Assembly: GCA_024123915.1 (NCBI GenBank)
Contig: CP099650.1
Location: 3,224,001 to 3,288,000 of the forward strand
Origin: Oxalobacteraceae bacterium OTU3CAMAD1
Lineage (GTDB): Bacteria; Pseudomonadota; Gammaproteobacteria; Burkholderiales; Burkholderiaceae_D
Direction of reading: 5' to 3'
Length of the DNA: 64,000 nucleotides
The notes under the pieces are model-generated. The model saw nothing but the letters and a program-made list of their open reading frames with translations. It was not told the origin of the DNA and searched no databases. A program made the position numbers and the translations under genes. Below are positions 9,829 through 17,998 of this stretch, in pieces (the stretch's first letter is position 1; each line of letters starts with the position of its first letter).

Positions 9829-10152
9829 TCAAGCTTTGATGTCGATCAGCGTGCCGAGGTTTTCGTCGGCGGCCCGTATCACTTTGGCCGACAGGTCGAA
9901 CTGCGCCTTGTAGACCAGCGAGTTGGTGGCCTCGGTGGCGAAGTCGGTGCCGCTGGCTTCCGACGACTGCATTTGCCGTCCCTGGACCGATAGCGTGACG
10001 CCGCCGCCGGCCGGGGAGGCCTCCTGAAACGTGGCGCGCGCGGGTTGGAAGCCAGCGGTGCTCATGTTGGCGACCGAGTGCGCGCTGTTGGCCAGGGCGC
10101 CGACGCTGGCCTGCAGGCCCGAGGCAGCGGTGTGGAGTGCGGATATCGACAT
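9829..10152 (-). CDS. Orphan flagellar basal-body rod-like mini-protein
   Basis: A 107-residue protein. The N-terminus 'ISALHTAASGLQASVGALANSAHSVANMSTAGF' matches the flagellar rod/hook N-terminal motif (A-N-x-x-T-x-GF/Y). The C-terminus 'NSLVYKAQFDLSAKVIRAADENLGTLIDIKA' matches the rod/hook C-terminal domain. The central region of FlgC or FlgG is missing, so the two coiled-coil ends are nearly directly joined. No other flagellar gene is in the window. It may be a FlgC-like rod component or a stray paralogue. Confidence 0.7.
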   Translation of the reverse strand: MSISALHTAASGLQASVGALANSAHSVANMSTAGFQPARATFQEASPAGGGVTLSVQGRQMQSSEASGTDFATEATNSLVYKAQFDLSAKVIRAADENLGTLIDIKA

Positions 10153-10247
10153 GGTAGTTGGCGGTCCATTATTGCCTTGAGGAAATAGCTTCCAGTTTAG
10201 CTCATTTATTGCCGGGATGTACGTTAACTAGACCGTTAGACAATATA

Positions 10248-10275
10248 TTGGTTTAAAAACCGCTGTATCTATGCT
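10248..10275 (+). promoter_or_regulatory. Candidate sigma-70 promoter for the OFA carrier gene
   Basis: TTGGTT at 10248 and TATGCT at 10270 are separated by 16 bp, giving a short leader before ATG 10326. A GGGGAG ribosome site lies at about 10312. The match is moderate and was read by eye. Confidence 0.35.
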
Positions 10276-10325
10276 ACTCTGCGCCCCTTAGTTGGTTTTA
10301 AGAAATAATCAGGGGAGTAGTAAAC

Positions 10326-11957
10326 ATGGCGTTTTTTGATTTTCTGGAGAAGGACCGCACCATAGCGGGTTCCGGCTTCAACCGCTGGCTGGTTCCGCCG
10401 GCGGCCTTGGCGATCCACCTTTGCATCGGTATGGCCTACGGTTTCTCGGTGTTCTGGCTGCCGCTGTCGCGCGCCGTCGGCGTCACCGAGCCGCTGGCCT
10501 GCGCGGCCGAGATGGATTTGATGGCCCGTATCCTGTCGTCGACCTGCGACTGGCAGATCTCGATGCTCGGCTGGATGTACACGATGTTCTTCGTCTTCCT
10601 CGGCCTGTCCGCATGGCTGTTCGGCGGCTGGCTGGAACACGCCGGTCCGCGCAAAGCGGGCGTCGTGTCGGCGCTGTGCTGGTGCGGTGGTTTGGTGATT
10701 TCGGCGCTGGGCGTCTATCACCACCAGATCTGGCTGATGTGGATCGGTTCCGGCGTGATCGGCGGTATCGGACTCGGTCTGGGCTACATCTCGCCGGTGT
10801 CGACCCTGATCAAATGGTTCCCGGACCGTCGCGGCATGGCGACCGGCATGGCCATCATGGGCTTTGGCGGCGGCGCGATGATCGGCGCACCGCTGGCCGA
10901 CATGCTGATGAAGCACTTCGCCACCGCCGGCGGCGTCGGCGTCTGGCAAACCTTCTTGGCCATGGCGGCGATCTACTTCGTCTTCATGATGGCGGGCGCG
11001 CTGTCGTACCGCGTGCCGGCCACCGGCTGGAAACCGGCCGGCTGGACGCCGCCGGCGACCAACGCCAACGCCATGATCACCACCCGCCACGTCCACGCCA
11101 GCAAAGTGTGGGGCATCCCGCAATTCTGGCTGGTGTGGCTGGTCCTGTGTCTGAACGTGACGGCCGGTATCGGCATCCTGGGCATGGCTTCGCCGCTGCT
11201 GCAGGAGATCTTCGGCGGCCAGTTGCTGGGCGTGACCACCGCGTTCAACGAGTTGACCCTGGCGCAGAAAGGCCAGATCGCCGCCATCGCCGCCGGCTTC
11301 ACCGGCCTGCTGTCGCTGTTTAATATCGGCGGCCGTTTCGTGTGGGCGTCGTGCTCCGACTTCCTGGGCCGTAAAGTCACCTACGGTATCTTCTTCGTGC
11401 TGGGCTTCACGCTGTACGCGTCGATTCCTTCGATGGCGCACGGCGGCCATCTGGCGCTGTTCGTCGGCTTCTTCTGCATCATCCTGTCGATGTACGGCGG
11501 CGGCTTCGCCACCGTGCCGGCCTACCTGGCCGACTTGTTCGGCACGCAGATGGTCGGCGCCATCCACGGCCGCCTGCTGACGGCGTGGGCTGCCGCCGGC
11601 GTGTTCGGCCCGATCCTGGTCAACTACGTGCGCGAGTACCAGATCGCCAACGGCGTGCCGAAGGCGCAGGCCTACGACTTCACGATGTATGTGCTGGCGG
11701 GCCTGCTGCTGGTCGGCCTGGTGTGCAACCTGCTGGTGCGTCCGATCGCCGACAAGCACTTCATGACCGACGCCGAACTGGCGGCCGAGAAGAAGCTGGC
11801 GCACGAGCGCGACGCGGCCGCATCGACCGGCGCGGCCGCTGCGGCGGGCGGCACCACCAGCCCGATCGCGGTCGCTTTCGGCTGGCTGGCGGTGGGCATC
11901 CCGATGGCCATCGGCATCTCGATCACGGTGCAGAAGGCTTCGGTCTTGTTCAAGTAA
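10326..11957 (+). CDS. OFA-family major facilitator (oxalate/formate antiporter-like)
   Basis: This 543-residue inner-membrane carrier has about 12 hydrophobic helices and OFA-type motifs such as 'LCIGMAYGFSVFWLPLSRAVG' near the N-terminus. 'GLGYISPVSTLIKWFPDRRGMATGMAIMGFGGGAMIG' (about 150-185) is the signature of the oxalate/formate/MCT-like group. The C-terminus carries an Ala-rich linker and one additional hydrophobic helix, making it about 100 residues longer than OxlT. No oxalyl-CoA decarboxylase or formyl-CoA transferase is nearby, so the substrate (oxalate, formate or another carboxylate) is not settled. It is monocistronic and ends at a strong terminator. Confidence 0.85.
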   Translation: MAFFDFLEKDRTIAGSGFNRWLVPPAALAIHLCIGMAYGFSVFWLPLSRAVGVTEPLACAAEMDLMARILSSTCDWQISMLGWMYTMFFVFLGLSAWLFGGWLEHAGPRKAGVVSALCWCGGLVISALGVYHHQIWLMWIGSGVIGGIGLGLGYISPVSTLIKWFPDRRGMATGMAIMGFGGGAMIGAPLADMLMKHFATAGGVGVWQTFLAMAAIYFVFMMAGALSYRVPATGWKPAGWTPPATNANAMITTRHVHASKVWGIPQFWLVWLVLCLNVTAGIGILGMASPLLQEIFGGQLLGVTTAFNELTLAQKGQIAAIAAGFTGLLSLFNIGGRFVWASCSDFLGRKVTYGIFFVLGFTLYASIPSMAHGGHLALFVGFFCIILSMYGGGFATVPAYLADLFGTQMVGAIHGRLLTAWAAAGVFGPILVNYVREYQIANGVPKAQAYDFTMYVLAGLLLVGLVCNLLVRPIADKHFMTDAELAAEKKLAHERDAAASTGAAAAAGGTTSPIAVAFGWLAVGIPMAIGISITVQKASVLFK

Positions 11958-11982
11958 GGCCGTAGCCTCCTGGAGGGCGACG

Positions 11983-12020
11983 GGGCCGGTTCAGCTTGTG
12001 CTGGGCCGGCCCTTTTTTTA
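11983..12020 (+). terminator. Rho-independent terminator after the OFA carrier
   Basis: GGGCCGG (11983-11989) pairs with CCGGCCC (12006-12012), followed by seven T residues. It lies 26 bp past the carrier stop. Confidence 0.8.
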
Positions 12021-12118
12021 TCGCCCGGATGTTGCGGCTTGTCATTGGCCGGCAGCATTTTTGCTGACGGAGAGCAAAACAGGCAGTCCGTTTGTCGAGA
12101 AGGCGGTTCGGTGCACCT

Positions 12119-12159
12119 TTGATCTAGATCATATAGCGCGTGTCGGGCTGACGTAGCCT
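12119..12159 (+). promoter_or_regulatory. FNR/Anr-like box and candidate promoter of the phasin gene
   Basis: TTGATCTAGATCAT (12119-12132) matches the FNR/Anr consensus TTGAT-N4-ATCAA at all but the last base. A weak -10-like TAGCCT lies at 12154, about 21 bp past the box, the geometry of a class II FNR promoter. That would leave a leader of roughly 85 nt before ATG 12253. Confidence 0.5.
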
Positions 12160-12252
12160 TGGCATTCGCGCTGCAGACGCGTCGTCGAAGACCGGATCGA
12201 CACCATCGCTAGATTTCAAGGCAACCTTTTACTTTCTTTTCGAGGCATACTT

Positions 12253-12894
12253 ATGTATCCATTTTCCCAGTCAGTCACCCCAGCCGCCAGAACTCATCTG
12301 GAAGCGCAGTTGTCGTTCTTCAACGACATGTCGAAATCCTTGTTCCGTACCGTTCAGCAATACAGCGACCTCAATATCCAACTGGCGCAAACCATGCTGG
12401 AAGAAAGCACGATGAGCGGCCAGAAATTCATCACCGCGAATCGCCCGACCGAAGCGATGGCCGCAGCGGCGGCGCACGCCCAGCCGGCAGCGGAAAAGCT
12501 GCGCGCCTACCAGCAGCACCTGTCGCGTATTGCCGCCGACACCCAGGTTGACCTGTCCAAAGTAGCCGAAGAGCACGTACAGGAAACCAGCCGCACCGCC
12601 CGGGCCCTGGCCGACGAGGTGGCGCGCGTAACGTCGGAAGAAACGGAAAAGAACCTGCGCAGCCAGCAGGACGCGGTCAGCAAGTTCACCGATCCGTTCA
12701 TGAACCAGTTTGACGGTTCGCGCCAGTCGCGCGGCACCGAAGTGCGCGGCAGCCAGTCGCTGCAGAGCGCCGGCCAGAACGGCGCCGAAGGCCAGGCAGG
12801 CAGCATGCAAGGCGGTCAGGCATCACAAGCACAAACGGCGGCGCAGGCGGCCGCCCAGGGCAGCAAGCAAGCCGGAGCCCGCAAGGAAACTTGA
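12253..12894 (+). CDS. Phasin family protein (polyhydroxyalkanoate granule-associated)
   Basis: A 213-residue, largely helical protein. Residues 10-125 carry the phasin_2-type pattern ('SQSVTPAARTHLEAQLSFFNDMSKSLFRTVQQYSDLNIQLAQTMLEE', then 'DEVARVTSEE'). The C-terminal 60 residues are Gln/Ala/Gly-rich and low complexity. Phasins coat polyhydroxyalkanoate granules and control their size. It is alone between two terminators, so it is a monocistronic unit. The FNR/Anr-like box upstream suggests induction when oxygen is low, when reducing equivalents are commonly stored as PHB. Confidence 0.88.
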   Translation: MYPFSQSVTPAARTHLEAQLSFFNDMSKSLFRTVQQYSDLNIQLAQTMLEESTMSGQKFITANRPTEAMAAAAAHAQPAAEKLRAYQQHLSRIAADTQVDLSKVAEEHVQETSRTARALADEVARVTSEETEKNLRSQQDAVSKFTDPFMNQFDGSRQSRGTEVRGSQSLQSAGQNGAEGQAGSMQGGQASQAQTAAQAAAQGSKQAGARKET

Positions 12895-12923
12895 TACCGG
12901 TTGCAGTAAAATAAGACGAGATT

Positions 12924-12966
12924 TGCCGTGTGCGGGATCGAGGATCGCCGCGCGCGGCATTTTTTT
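12924..12966 (+). terminator. Rho-independent terminator after the phasin gene
   Basis: TGCCGTGTGCGG (12924-12935) pairs with CCGCGCGCGGCA (12948-12959), with two G-U pairs, followed by seven T residues. Confidence 0.8.
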
Positions 12967-13012
12967 CGCTCATGCTTTATCATGGCCAGCTTATGCTGTC
13001 TGGAGATAGGGT

Positions 13013-13471
13013 ATGACAACTTCCACCACCGCGCAGCCGGAATCGCTGCATATTGTTTGTCCACATTGCGACGCGGTCAACCGCGTGCCGGCCGCCCGGC
13101 TGTCGGCCGAGCCGGTGTGCGGCAAGTGCCAGCGCGCGCTGTTCACGGGCCAGCCGGTCGATCTGTCGAGCGCGCGCTTCGGCAAGCATATCGAACGCAG
13201 CGATATTCCGGTGCTGGTGGACTTCTGGGCGCCGTGGTGCGGCCCATGCCGCACGATGGCGCCGTTCTACGCACAGGCGACCCAGCGGCTGGAGCCGCAA
13301 TTCCGTGTCGTCAAGGTGAATACCGAAGAGGCGCAGGATTTGTCGGCGCGCTACGCGATCCGCAGCATTCCGACGTTGGCGTTGTTCAGGGGCGGCCGGG
13401 AAATCGCGCGCCAGCCGGGCGCGATGGACGCATCCAACATCGTCGCGTGGGCGACGCAAAATAATCGGTGA
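13013..13471 (+). CDS. trxC: Thioredoxin 2 (TrxC)
   Basis: This 152-residue cytoplasmic dithiol oxidoreductase has an N-terminal zinc-binding domain with two CxxC pairs (Cys16/Cys19 and Cys36/Cys39). The thioredoxin fold follows, with the active site 'WCGPC' at 75-79 and the cis-proline in 'IRSIPTLALF'. This two-domain arrangement separates TrxC from TrxA. A GGAGA ribosome site precedes ATG 13013. It converges on mdcH with only 3 nt between stops; a small AT-rich inverted repeat (AATAATC/GATTATT) spans the junction at 13460-13479. Confidence 0.93.
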   Translation: MTTSTTAQPESLHIVCPHCDAVNRVPAARLSAEPVCGKCQRALFTGQPVDLSSARFGKHIERSDIPVLVDFWAPWCGPCRTMAPFYAQATQRLEPQFRVVKVNTEEAQDLSARYAIRSIPTLALFRGGREIARQPGAMDASNIVAWATQNNR

Positions 13472-13474
13472 TGA

Positions 13475-14398
13475 TTATTCCGCCGCGCGGTCCAGCCATT
13501 TTCGGATGCCGTCCAATGTGCGGAAATCGGCGATCGAACGGGTGTTGATGTGCGGGTGCCGCGCTTGCAGCATCTTCGTTAGCGCCGATCCCGGCCCCAA
13601 TTCCAGCGCGTAGGTGATGCCGGCTTCGGCGCAGGCGTCCATGCAGGCGAGCCAGCGGATCTTTTCCGCCATCTGGCGTGACAGCAGCTCCACCGCTTGC
13701 TCTTTTCTATCGACAGCCGTCGCAGTGATCCCGGCCAACACCGGCGCGGCCATCGGGCCGAACGCTGTTTGCCGCAGCGCGTCGGCGAACGGCCGCACGG
13801 CGTCGCGCATGAATGGCGTGTGCGATGCGACTTCGACCGGCAGCCGCATGCATCGTCCTCCCGCAGCGACGACGGCCGACTCCAACGCCTGCGCTGTTTG
13901 AACCGAACCGCCGGCGATACAGGCGTCGTCGCCCGTTTCTATGCTGATGTGGAAGGCGTGCGCTGTCGCCAGTTCGTCGAGCCGTTTTGAGCTCAAACCA
14001 GATAATGCCAGCAATACCTGGCCCGGATGCATCGCCAGGCACGCGTCCATCAGTCGCGCGCGTTGAGCCGCCAGTTCGGTCGCCGTAGCGGCGGTGAATG
14101 CGCCGGCCACGCCATACGCCGACAATTCGCCGATGCTGTACCCGGCGACCAGCGCCGGTTGCTGCGTGAAGTCCCGGATCGCTTCCCACATGCCCAAGGT
14201 CGCGGCCACGATCAACGGCTGCGCGTTGCTGTTGACGTAAATGTCCTCGCCATCGAAAACCTGCGGCATGGCGGCGCACAGGCGGTCGAGCAGGGCGGCC
14301 GCGCTGGCGCTGGTGCGCGCCAGGTCGAACATCTCCGCGTGCTGCCCACCCTGGCCGGGGCAGAGCAGCAGCAGACGTGATTGGGCGCCATACGACAT
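13475..14398 (-). CDS. mdcH: Malonate decarboxylase epsilon subunit, malonyl transferase MdcH
   Basis: A 307-residue acyltransferase of the FabD fold. It begins 'LLLCPGQGGQ', has the nucleophile motif 'GYSIGELSAYG' with Ser88, and a 'SHTPFM' histidine around residue 190. MdcH loads malonyl from malonyl-CoA onto the MdcC carrier to initiate the decarboxylase cycle. It is the last gene of the operon, starting 3 nt after mdcB ends. Confidence 0.88.
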   Translation of the reverse strand: MSYGAQSRLLLLCPGQGGQHAEMFDLARTSASAAALLDRLCAAMPQVFDGEDIYVNSNAQPLIVAATLGMWEAIRDFTQQPALVAGYSIGELSAYGVAGAFTAATATELAAQRARLMDACLAMHPGQVLLALSGLSSKRLDELATAHAFHISIETGDDACIAGGSVQTAQALESAVVAAGGRCMRLPVEVASHTPFMRDAVRPFADALRQTAFGPMAAPVLAGITATAVDRKEQAVELLSRQMAEKIRWLACMDACAEAGITYALELGPGSALTKMLQARHPHINTRSIADFRTLDGIRKWLDRAAE

Positions 14399-14400
14399 CG

Positions 14401-15333
14401 CTACCGCCTGTCCGCGTCCAGCGCGGCGATGGATTGCACAAGGCAGCTTGCCGCCAGCAGATCGGCGGCGCCACCCGGCGAAAGTCGCCGTTGTACGAAT
14501 ACCTGATGGCTGGCCAGCGCCTGTCCGAGCCAGTCGGCGTTCGCGGTGCCGCCGGCTTCAATAAAGCGCTGCGCGTGCTCCCTCACCGTTTGCGCGCCTT
14601 GCGGGCCGGCGCGGTGATAGACGTTGCTGTCGCTGATGTGTGCCATCAACGCGAACAGCGCGTCGATGCGGGCCATCGTCATCGTGGCGCCGCGTGCGCG
14701 CGAGGCCTGCAAGGCCGGCACGCCGATCTCGAATACCGACGGCAGGCCAAGCGCGCCTTCCTCCCGCGCGCCGCTCGCCGCGTACTGCGCCGCCACGCGC
14801 AGGCCGTTGCTGGTCGCGGCGGCCGGTGTGGGTGGTGCGCTGGCATGCATCGCCAGTTCCTCGCCCCAGCGTATCAGCATGGTGGCGCGCAGCGCGGCCG
14901 GCGTCATCGGCGTACCTTGGGCGCGCGCGCGCCCCGCCGCCGCGCACAGCAGCCCGAGGCTGAAGATGGCGCCGCGATGGGTGTTGATGCCTCGCGTCGC
15001 TTTCAGCATCGCCTTTTCCGCCGCGATGCCAAGTTGCTTCAATTGAGCGAAAGGCGCGTCGGCTAATCCCGCCAGGCAGATGTTCCTGAAATAGTGACGC
15101 AGCGAGAACAGGCTGCGCATGAAGGTGGCGGCGTTCATGTCGCTATGGCTGCCCGAATCGACCAGCGACACCAGCCCCGGTTTCGGATACAGGCATAGTT
15201 CTGTGTACAGGCTGGCGACGGCCAACCGAGCGATCTCGCAGGCGTGGCGTCGTCGCTCATTCGCGCTTAACTGTCTTGGCGCGGCGTGTGGAATGCGCGC
15301 GCGCGGACGGGTTGCAGGGAGGGTGGGGCGCAT
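14401..15333 (-). CDS. mdcB: Triphosphoribosyl-dephospho-CoA synthase MdcB
   Basis: A 310-residue CitG/MdcB-family enzyme that makes the precursor of the MdcC prosthetic group from ATP and dephospho-CoA. Recognisable blocks are 'ELCLYPKPGLVSLVDSGSHSDMN' near residue 45 and 'GINTHRGAIFSLGLLCAAAG' near residue 110. ATG 15333 is chosen because it overlaps the mdcG stop as TGATG; further upstream the open frame overlies mdcG. Its position between mdcG and mdcH fits a cofactor-assembly step. Confidence 0.88.
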   Translation of the reverse strand: MRPTLPATRPRARIPHAAPRQLSANERRRHACEIARLAVASLYTELCLYPKPGLVSLVDSGSHSDMNAATFMRSLFSLRHYFRNICLAGLADAPFAQLKQLGIAAEKAMLKATRGINTHRGAIFSLGLLCAAAGRARAQGTPMTPAALRATMLIRWGEELAMHASAPPTPAAATSNGLRVAAQYAASGAREEGALGLPSVFEIGVPALQASRARGATMTMARIDALFALMAHISDSNVYHRAGPQGAQTVREHAQRFIEAGGTANADWLGQALASHQVFVQRRLSPGGAADLLAASCLVQSIAALDADRR

Positions 15334-16010
15334 CACGACGGTTCCAGTAGCGACAGCAGCGACGCCGTATCCGCCAGGCGCACCGCGCGCAGCTCCTTGA
15401 CTAGCACCTTGGCCGGATGCTCGATCGCCATTTGCCACTCCTTCCACGAAACGGCAGCGCCGCCGGGAAAAACGATTTCGCCGTCGAGCGGCAGCAGCGC
15501 GGCGTGGCGCGACAGCACCGCGATGCCGTCCTCCAATTGACGCCGGCTGGTCGGGTGGAACAGGATGTCGGCGTCCGATGTCGGCGATACGTAGGGCAGA
15601 CCGGTGATGGCTTCCATCGCCAGCGAACCGTAGATGCGTAGATGCATATCGGCGGCATCGTGTTCCAACGCGGCGAGCGGCGCGCGCAGGGGCCCCGACA
15701 TGATGCGTACGACGGACGCCAGCTCAATCGCGGGCGTCGCTTTTTTGATATGTGCCGCAAGCACGCGCAGCGAAATGCGCACCTTCTCGCCGCTGTCTTC
15801 GTCGGGAGGTAAAGGCAATCCGAGACAAATTTCATCCGACGCCGCGTTGGCGTCGGCACGCCGCGCGATGACCGGCCAGGACTGGCTTTGCCACAGCCTG
15901 AAGGCCATCTTCGGCTGCGGCTCCGTAATCGCCTGTGCGGCGTTCCAGCCAGCTTCGTCGAGCCAGACCAGCATGTGCCGCTCCAAGCCGGGAACGGCTG
16001 TCGTGGTCAT
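15333..16010 (-). CDS. mdcG: Phosphoribosyl-dephospho-CoA transferase MdcG (holo-carrier-protein synthase)
   Basis: The protein of about 225 residues attaches the triphosphoribosyl-dephospho-CoA group to the serine of MdcC. It starts 'MTTTAVPGLERHMLVWLDEAGW', has 'LPLPPDEDSGEKVRISLRV', and carries a nucleotidyltransferase-like 'SLAMEAITGLPYVSPTSDADILFHPTS', in which GlyxxTxxSDADL-type acidic residues bind metal. ATG 16010 fits the family start; an ATG nine codons upstream would overlap mdcE. Confidence 0.85.
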   Translation of the reverse strand: MTTTAVPGLERHMLVWLDEAGWNAAQAITEPQPKMAFRLWQSQSWPVIARRADANAASDEICLGLPLPPDEDSGEKVRISLRVLAAHIKKATPAIELASVVRIMSGPLRAPLAALEHDAADMHLRIYGSLAMEAITGLPYVSPTSDADILFHPTSRRQLEDGIAVLSRHAALLPLDGEIVFPGGAAVSWKEWQMAIEHPAKVLVKELRAVRLADTASLLSLLEPS

Positions 16011-16020
16011 GCCTGTTTTC

Positions 16021-16737
16021 TCAGGCGGCGTGTACATCGCTGTCCGTCATGACGGCTTCGATCACCGGCTGCGCCAGGCGTCGCCCGCCGCGTTCCAGCC
16101 CCAGCGCGCTGCGCCGGTCGCCGGTGGTCGGTTCCGCCAGCGCCGCTGTGAGTTGCGCCCCCAGATCACCCTCCCAGATCGCCTGCAGGCCACCCATGCG
16201 CAGGTAGTTCTCCGGTCCGGGCGCGAACACGGGATTACTTTGCGCCAGTTCCGTCAAGCGTTCCTCCGGCACTTTGGTGATCCGCGCCATCGCCGGCAAA
16301 CCCATGACGCGGATGGTGGCGTCGGGCAGGGCGTAGCAGGCGTCGGCCATCAGGCCGCTGGTGATGAACCCACCCGACAAGGCCTGGTCGTACACCAGAC
16401 CGACGATCTTGTGGCCTTTGCGCCGCGCCAGGTCGACGCACTTTCCAAGGTGCGCCATGTAGCTATTGATGCCCAACATTTCGTCGCGATGACGCAAACG
16501 CTGGCCTTGTGTATCGATCAGCATCAGTATCGGCCTGCCGGGCGCTTCGCGCACCGTTTGCAGTATCGCCTTGGCCTGCGCCAGCGCGATCTCCACGCCG
16601 ATCGGTGTGTGGCCGGTGGTGCCGATCACCGCGACCGTTTGGCCGTCCACCTGTCCGCTACCGGAAAGGAAATCGTCCTTCTCCACGATCGTATGACCTT
16701 GCGGGAACAGGGAAGCCGCCAGTTTTTTCCAATCCAT
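16021..16737 (-). CDS. mdcE: Malonate decarboxylase gamma subunit MdcE
   Basis: A 238-residue carboxyltransferase-fold subunit that pairs with MdcD to decarboxylate malonyl-S-carrier. It starts 'MDWKKLAASLFPQGH' and contains 'GTTGHTPIGVEIALAQAKAIL' and 'PILMLIDTQGQRLRHRDEMLGIN', followed by the oxyanion-forming 'DQALSGGFITSGLMADACYALPDATIRVMGLPAMARIT'. It follows mdcD with a 1-nt gap. Confidence 0.9.
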   Translation of the reverse strand: MDWKKLAASLFPQGHTIVEKDDFLSGSGQVDGQTVAVIGTTGHTPIGVEIALAQAKAILQTVREAPGRPILMLIDTQGQRLRHRDEMLGINSYMAHLGKCVDLARRKGHKIVGLVYDQALSGGFITSGLMADACYALPDATIRVMGLPAMARITKVPEERLTELAQSNPVFAPGPENYLRMGGLQAIWEGDLGAQLTAALAEPTTGDRRSALGLERGGRRLAQPVIEAVMTDSDVHAA

Positions 16738-16738
16738 G

Positions 16739-17677
16739 TCAGGCTCCCATGCGGCGCGTTGCGGCTGCCGCGATAAAACTGTCCACTTCCAGCATCGGCA
16801 CGTTGGCCGCGTCGGGTATCTGCATCGCGGTCCAGATGTCGACCGGATCGGGCAGGGCGCCGAAGCGCGTGATGCGCTCGTCGAGCATCCGCTGCTCGGT
16901 TTCCAGCGCCTCCAGCGACAGCTCGGCCGGCTGGCCAGCGTTGGTATACTGCGCCACCGCCTCTTGGGCGGCGGCGCGGAAGGCCGCGATATCGTCGGCG
17001 ACGATGCGCTGGCAGTCGCCCATCAAATAGCGGTGCTTGCCGCCGGTGCTGCGCCAGACCAGCGCGCGGTCGCGCGAATCGAATTCCTCGACGCCGTTGG
17101 CAGTTTCGATCACTTCCGGACCGGACATCGCCAGCCGGCCTTCCTCCGACATCACCACCACATTGGCGCAGCGCGAGACGATGCCCATGCCGCCGAAGGC
17201 GCCGTTGGAACCACCCACCAGCACGATCACCGGCACGCCGGCGGCGCGCGCGTCGAGCAGGGCGCGCATCACTTCCGACACCGCGATCAGGCCGGCGTTG
17301 GCCTCGTGCAGGCGCACGCCGCCCGATTCCACCAGCAGCACCACGGCCGAGACCTTGTCGGCGACGGCGCGGCGCAGCAGGCCGACCAGTTTGGCGCCAT
17401 GGACCTCGCCCACGGCGCCGCCCATGAAACCACCTTCCTGCGCGGCCGTGTAGACCGGCACGCCGCCCAGCAGGGCGCGGCCGACGGCAACGCCGTCGTC
17501 GAAGGCCACCGGCGCGTTGAGCTGACCCAGGTGCGGACTGATGACGCGTTTGGACGGCGGCAGGAATTCCTCGAAGCTGCCTGGATCGAACAACTGGTGG
17601 AGGCGCTCGCGCGCGGTCGCCTCCTGATAGCTGACGGCGCGGATTGGATTCACGTCGGGGTTCAAGGCAGTGGTCAC
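16739..17677 (-). CDS. mdcD: Malonate decarboxylase beta subunit MdcD
   Basis: A 312-residue biotin-independent carboxyltransferase-type subunit. It contains 'PHLGQLNAPVAFDDGVAVGRALLGGVPVYTAAQEGGFMGGAVGEVHGAKLVGLLRRAV' and 'LLVESGGVRLHEANAGLIAVSEVMRALLDARAAGVPVIVLVGGSNGAFGGMGI', the crotonase-like oxyanion hole region of MdcD. The enzyme releases CO2 from malonyl-carrier and leaves acetyl-carrier. The start overlaps the mdcC stop by 4 nt. Confidence 0.92.
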   Translation of the reverse strand: MTTALNPDVNPIRAVSYQEATARERLHQLFDPGSFEEFLPPSKRVISPHLGQLNAPVAFDDGVAVGRALLGGVPVYTAAQEGGFMGGAVGEVHGAKLVGLLRRAVADKVSAVVLLVESGGVRLHEANAGLIAVSEVMRALLDARAAGVPVIVLVGGSNGAFGGMGIVSRCANVVVMSEEGRLAMSGPEVIETANGVEEFDSRDRALVWRSTGGKHRYLMGDCQRIVADDIAAFRAAAQEAVAQYTNAGQPAELSLEALETEQRMLDERITRFGALPDPVDIWTAMQIPDAANVPMLEVDSFIAAAATRRMGA

Positions 17678-17988
17678 GATGCGTCTCCCAGCATGGTTTG
17701 CACGGCCTGGTCGAGCCGCAGGCTGACGACGGCCGGCGTCGCGCCCATGTCGTTGATCGAGATGCGGGTGTCAGCCAGCAGCCAGCGCGCGTGGAAATCG
17801 TTCATCACGGCTTGCCAGATAGGGCCGAAGCCCACCGCCGCCGTGGTGATCTCGATGGTGCAGGCGCCATCGAGCGCCGCCGGCTCGATCAGCACTTCCA
17901 GATTACCGGAACCGACCACGCCGACCACTTGCGGATCGGTCCTGAGGCGGCGGGTTCCTTGCTCGAATCGGTAGTTCAGGGTTTCCAT
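17674..17988 (-). CDS. mdcC: Malonate decarboxylase acyl carrier protein MdcC
   Basis: This 104-residue carrier (delta subunit) has its phosphoribosyl-dephospho-CoA arm attached to the serine in 'GSGNLEVL' (Ser27). The acyl group swings between MdcA and MdcD/E. Length and motif match MdcC. It follows mdcA by 10 bp and overlaps mdcD. Confidence 0.92.
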   Translation of the reverse strand: METLNYRFEQGTRRLRTDPQVVGVVGSGNLEVLIEPAALDGACTIEITTAAVGFGPIWQAVMNDFHARWLLADTRISINDMGATPAVVSLRLDQAVQTMLGDAS

Positions 17989-17998
17989 AGTTATTCCT

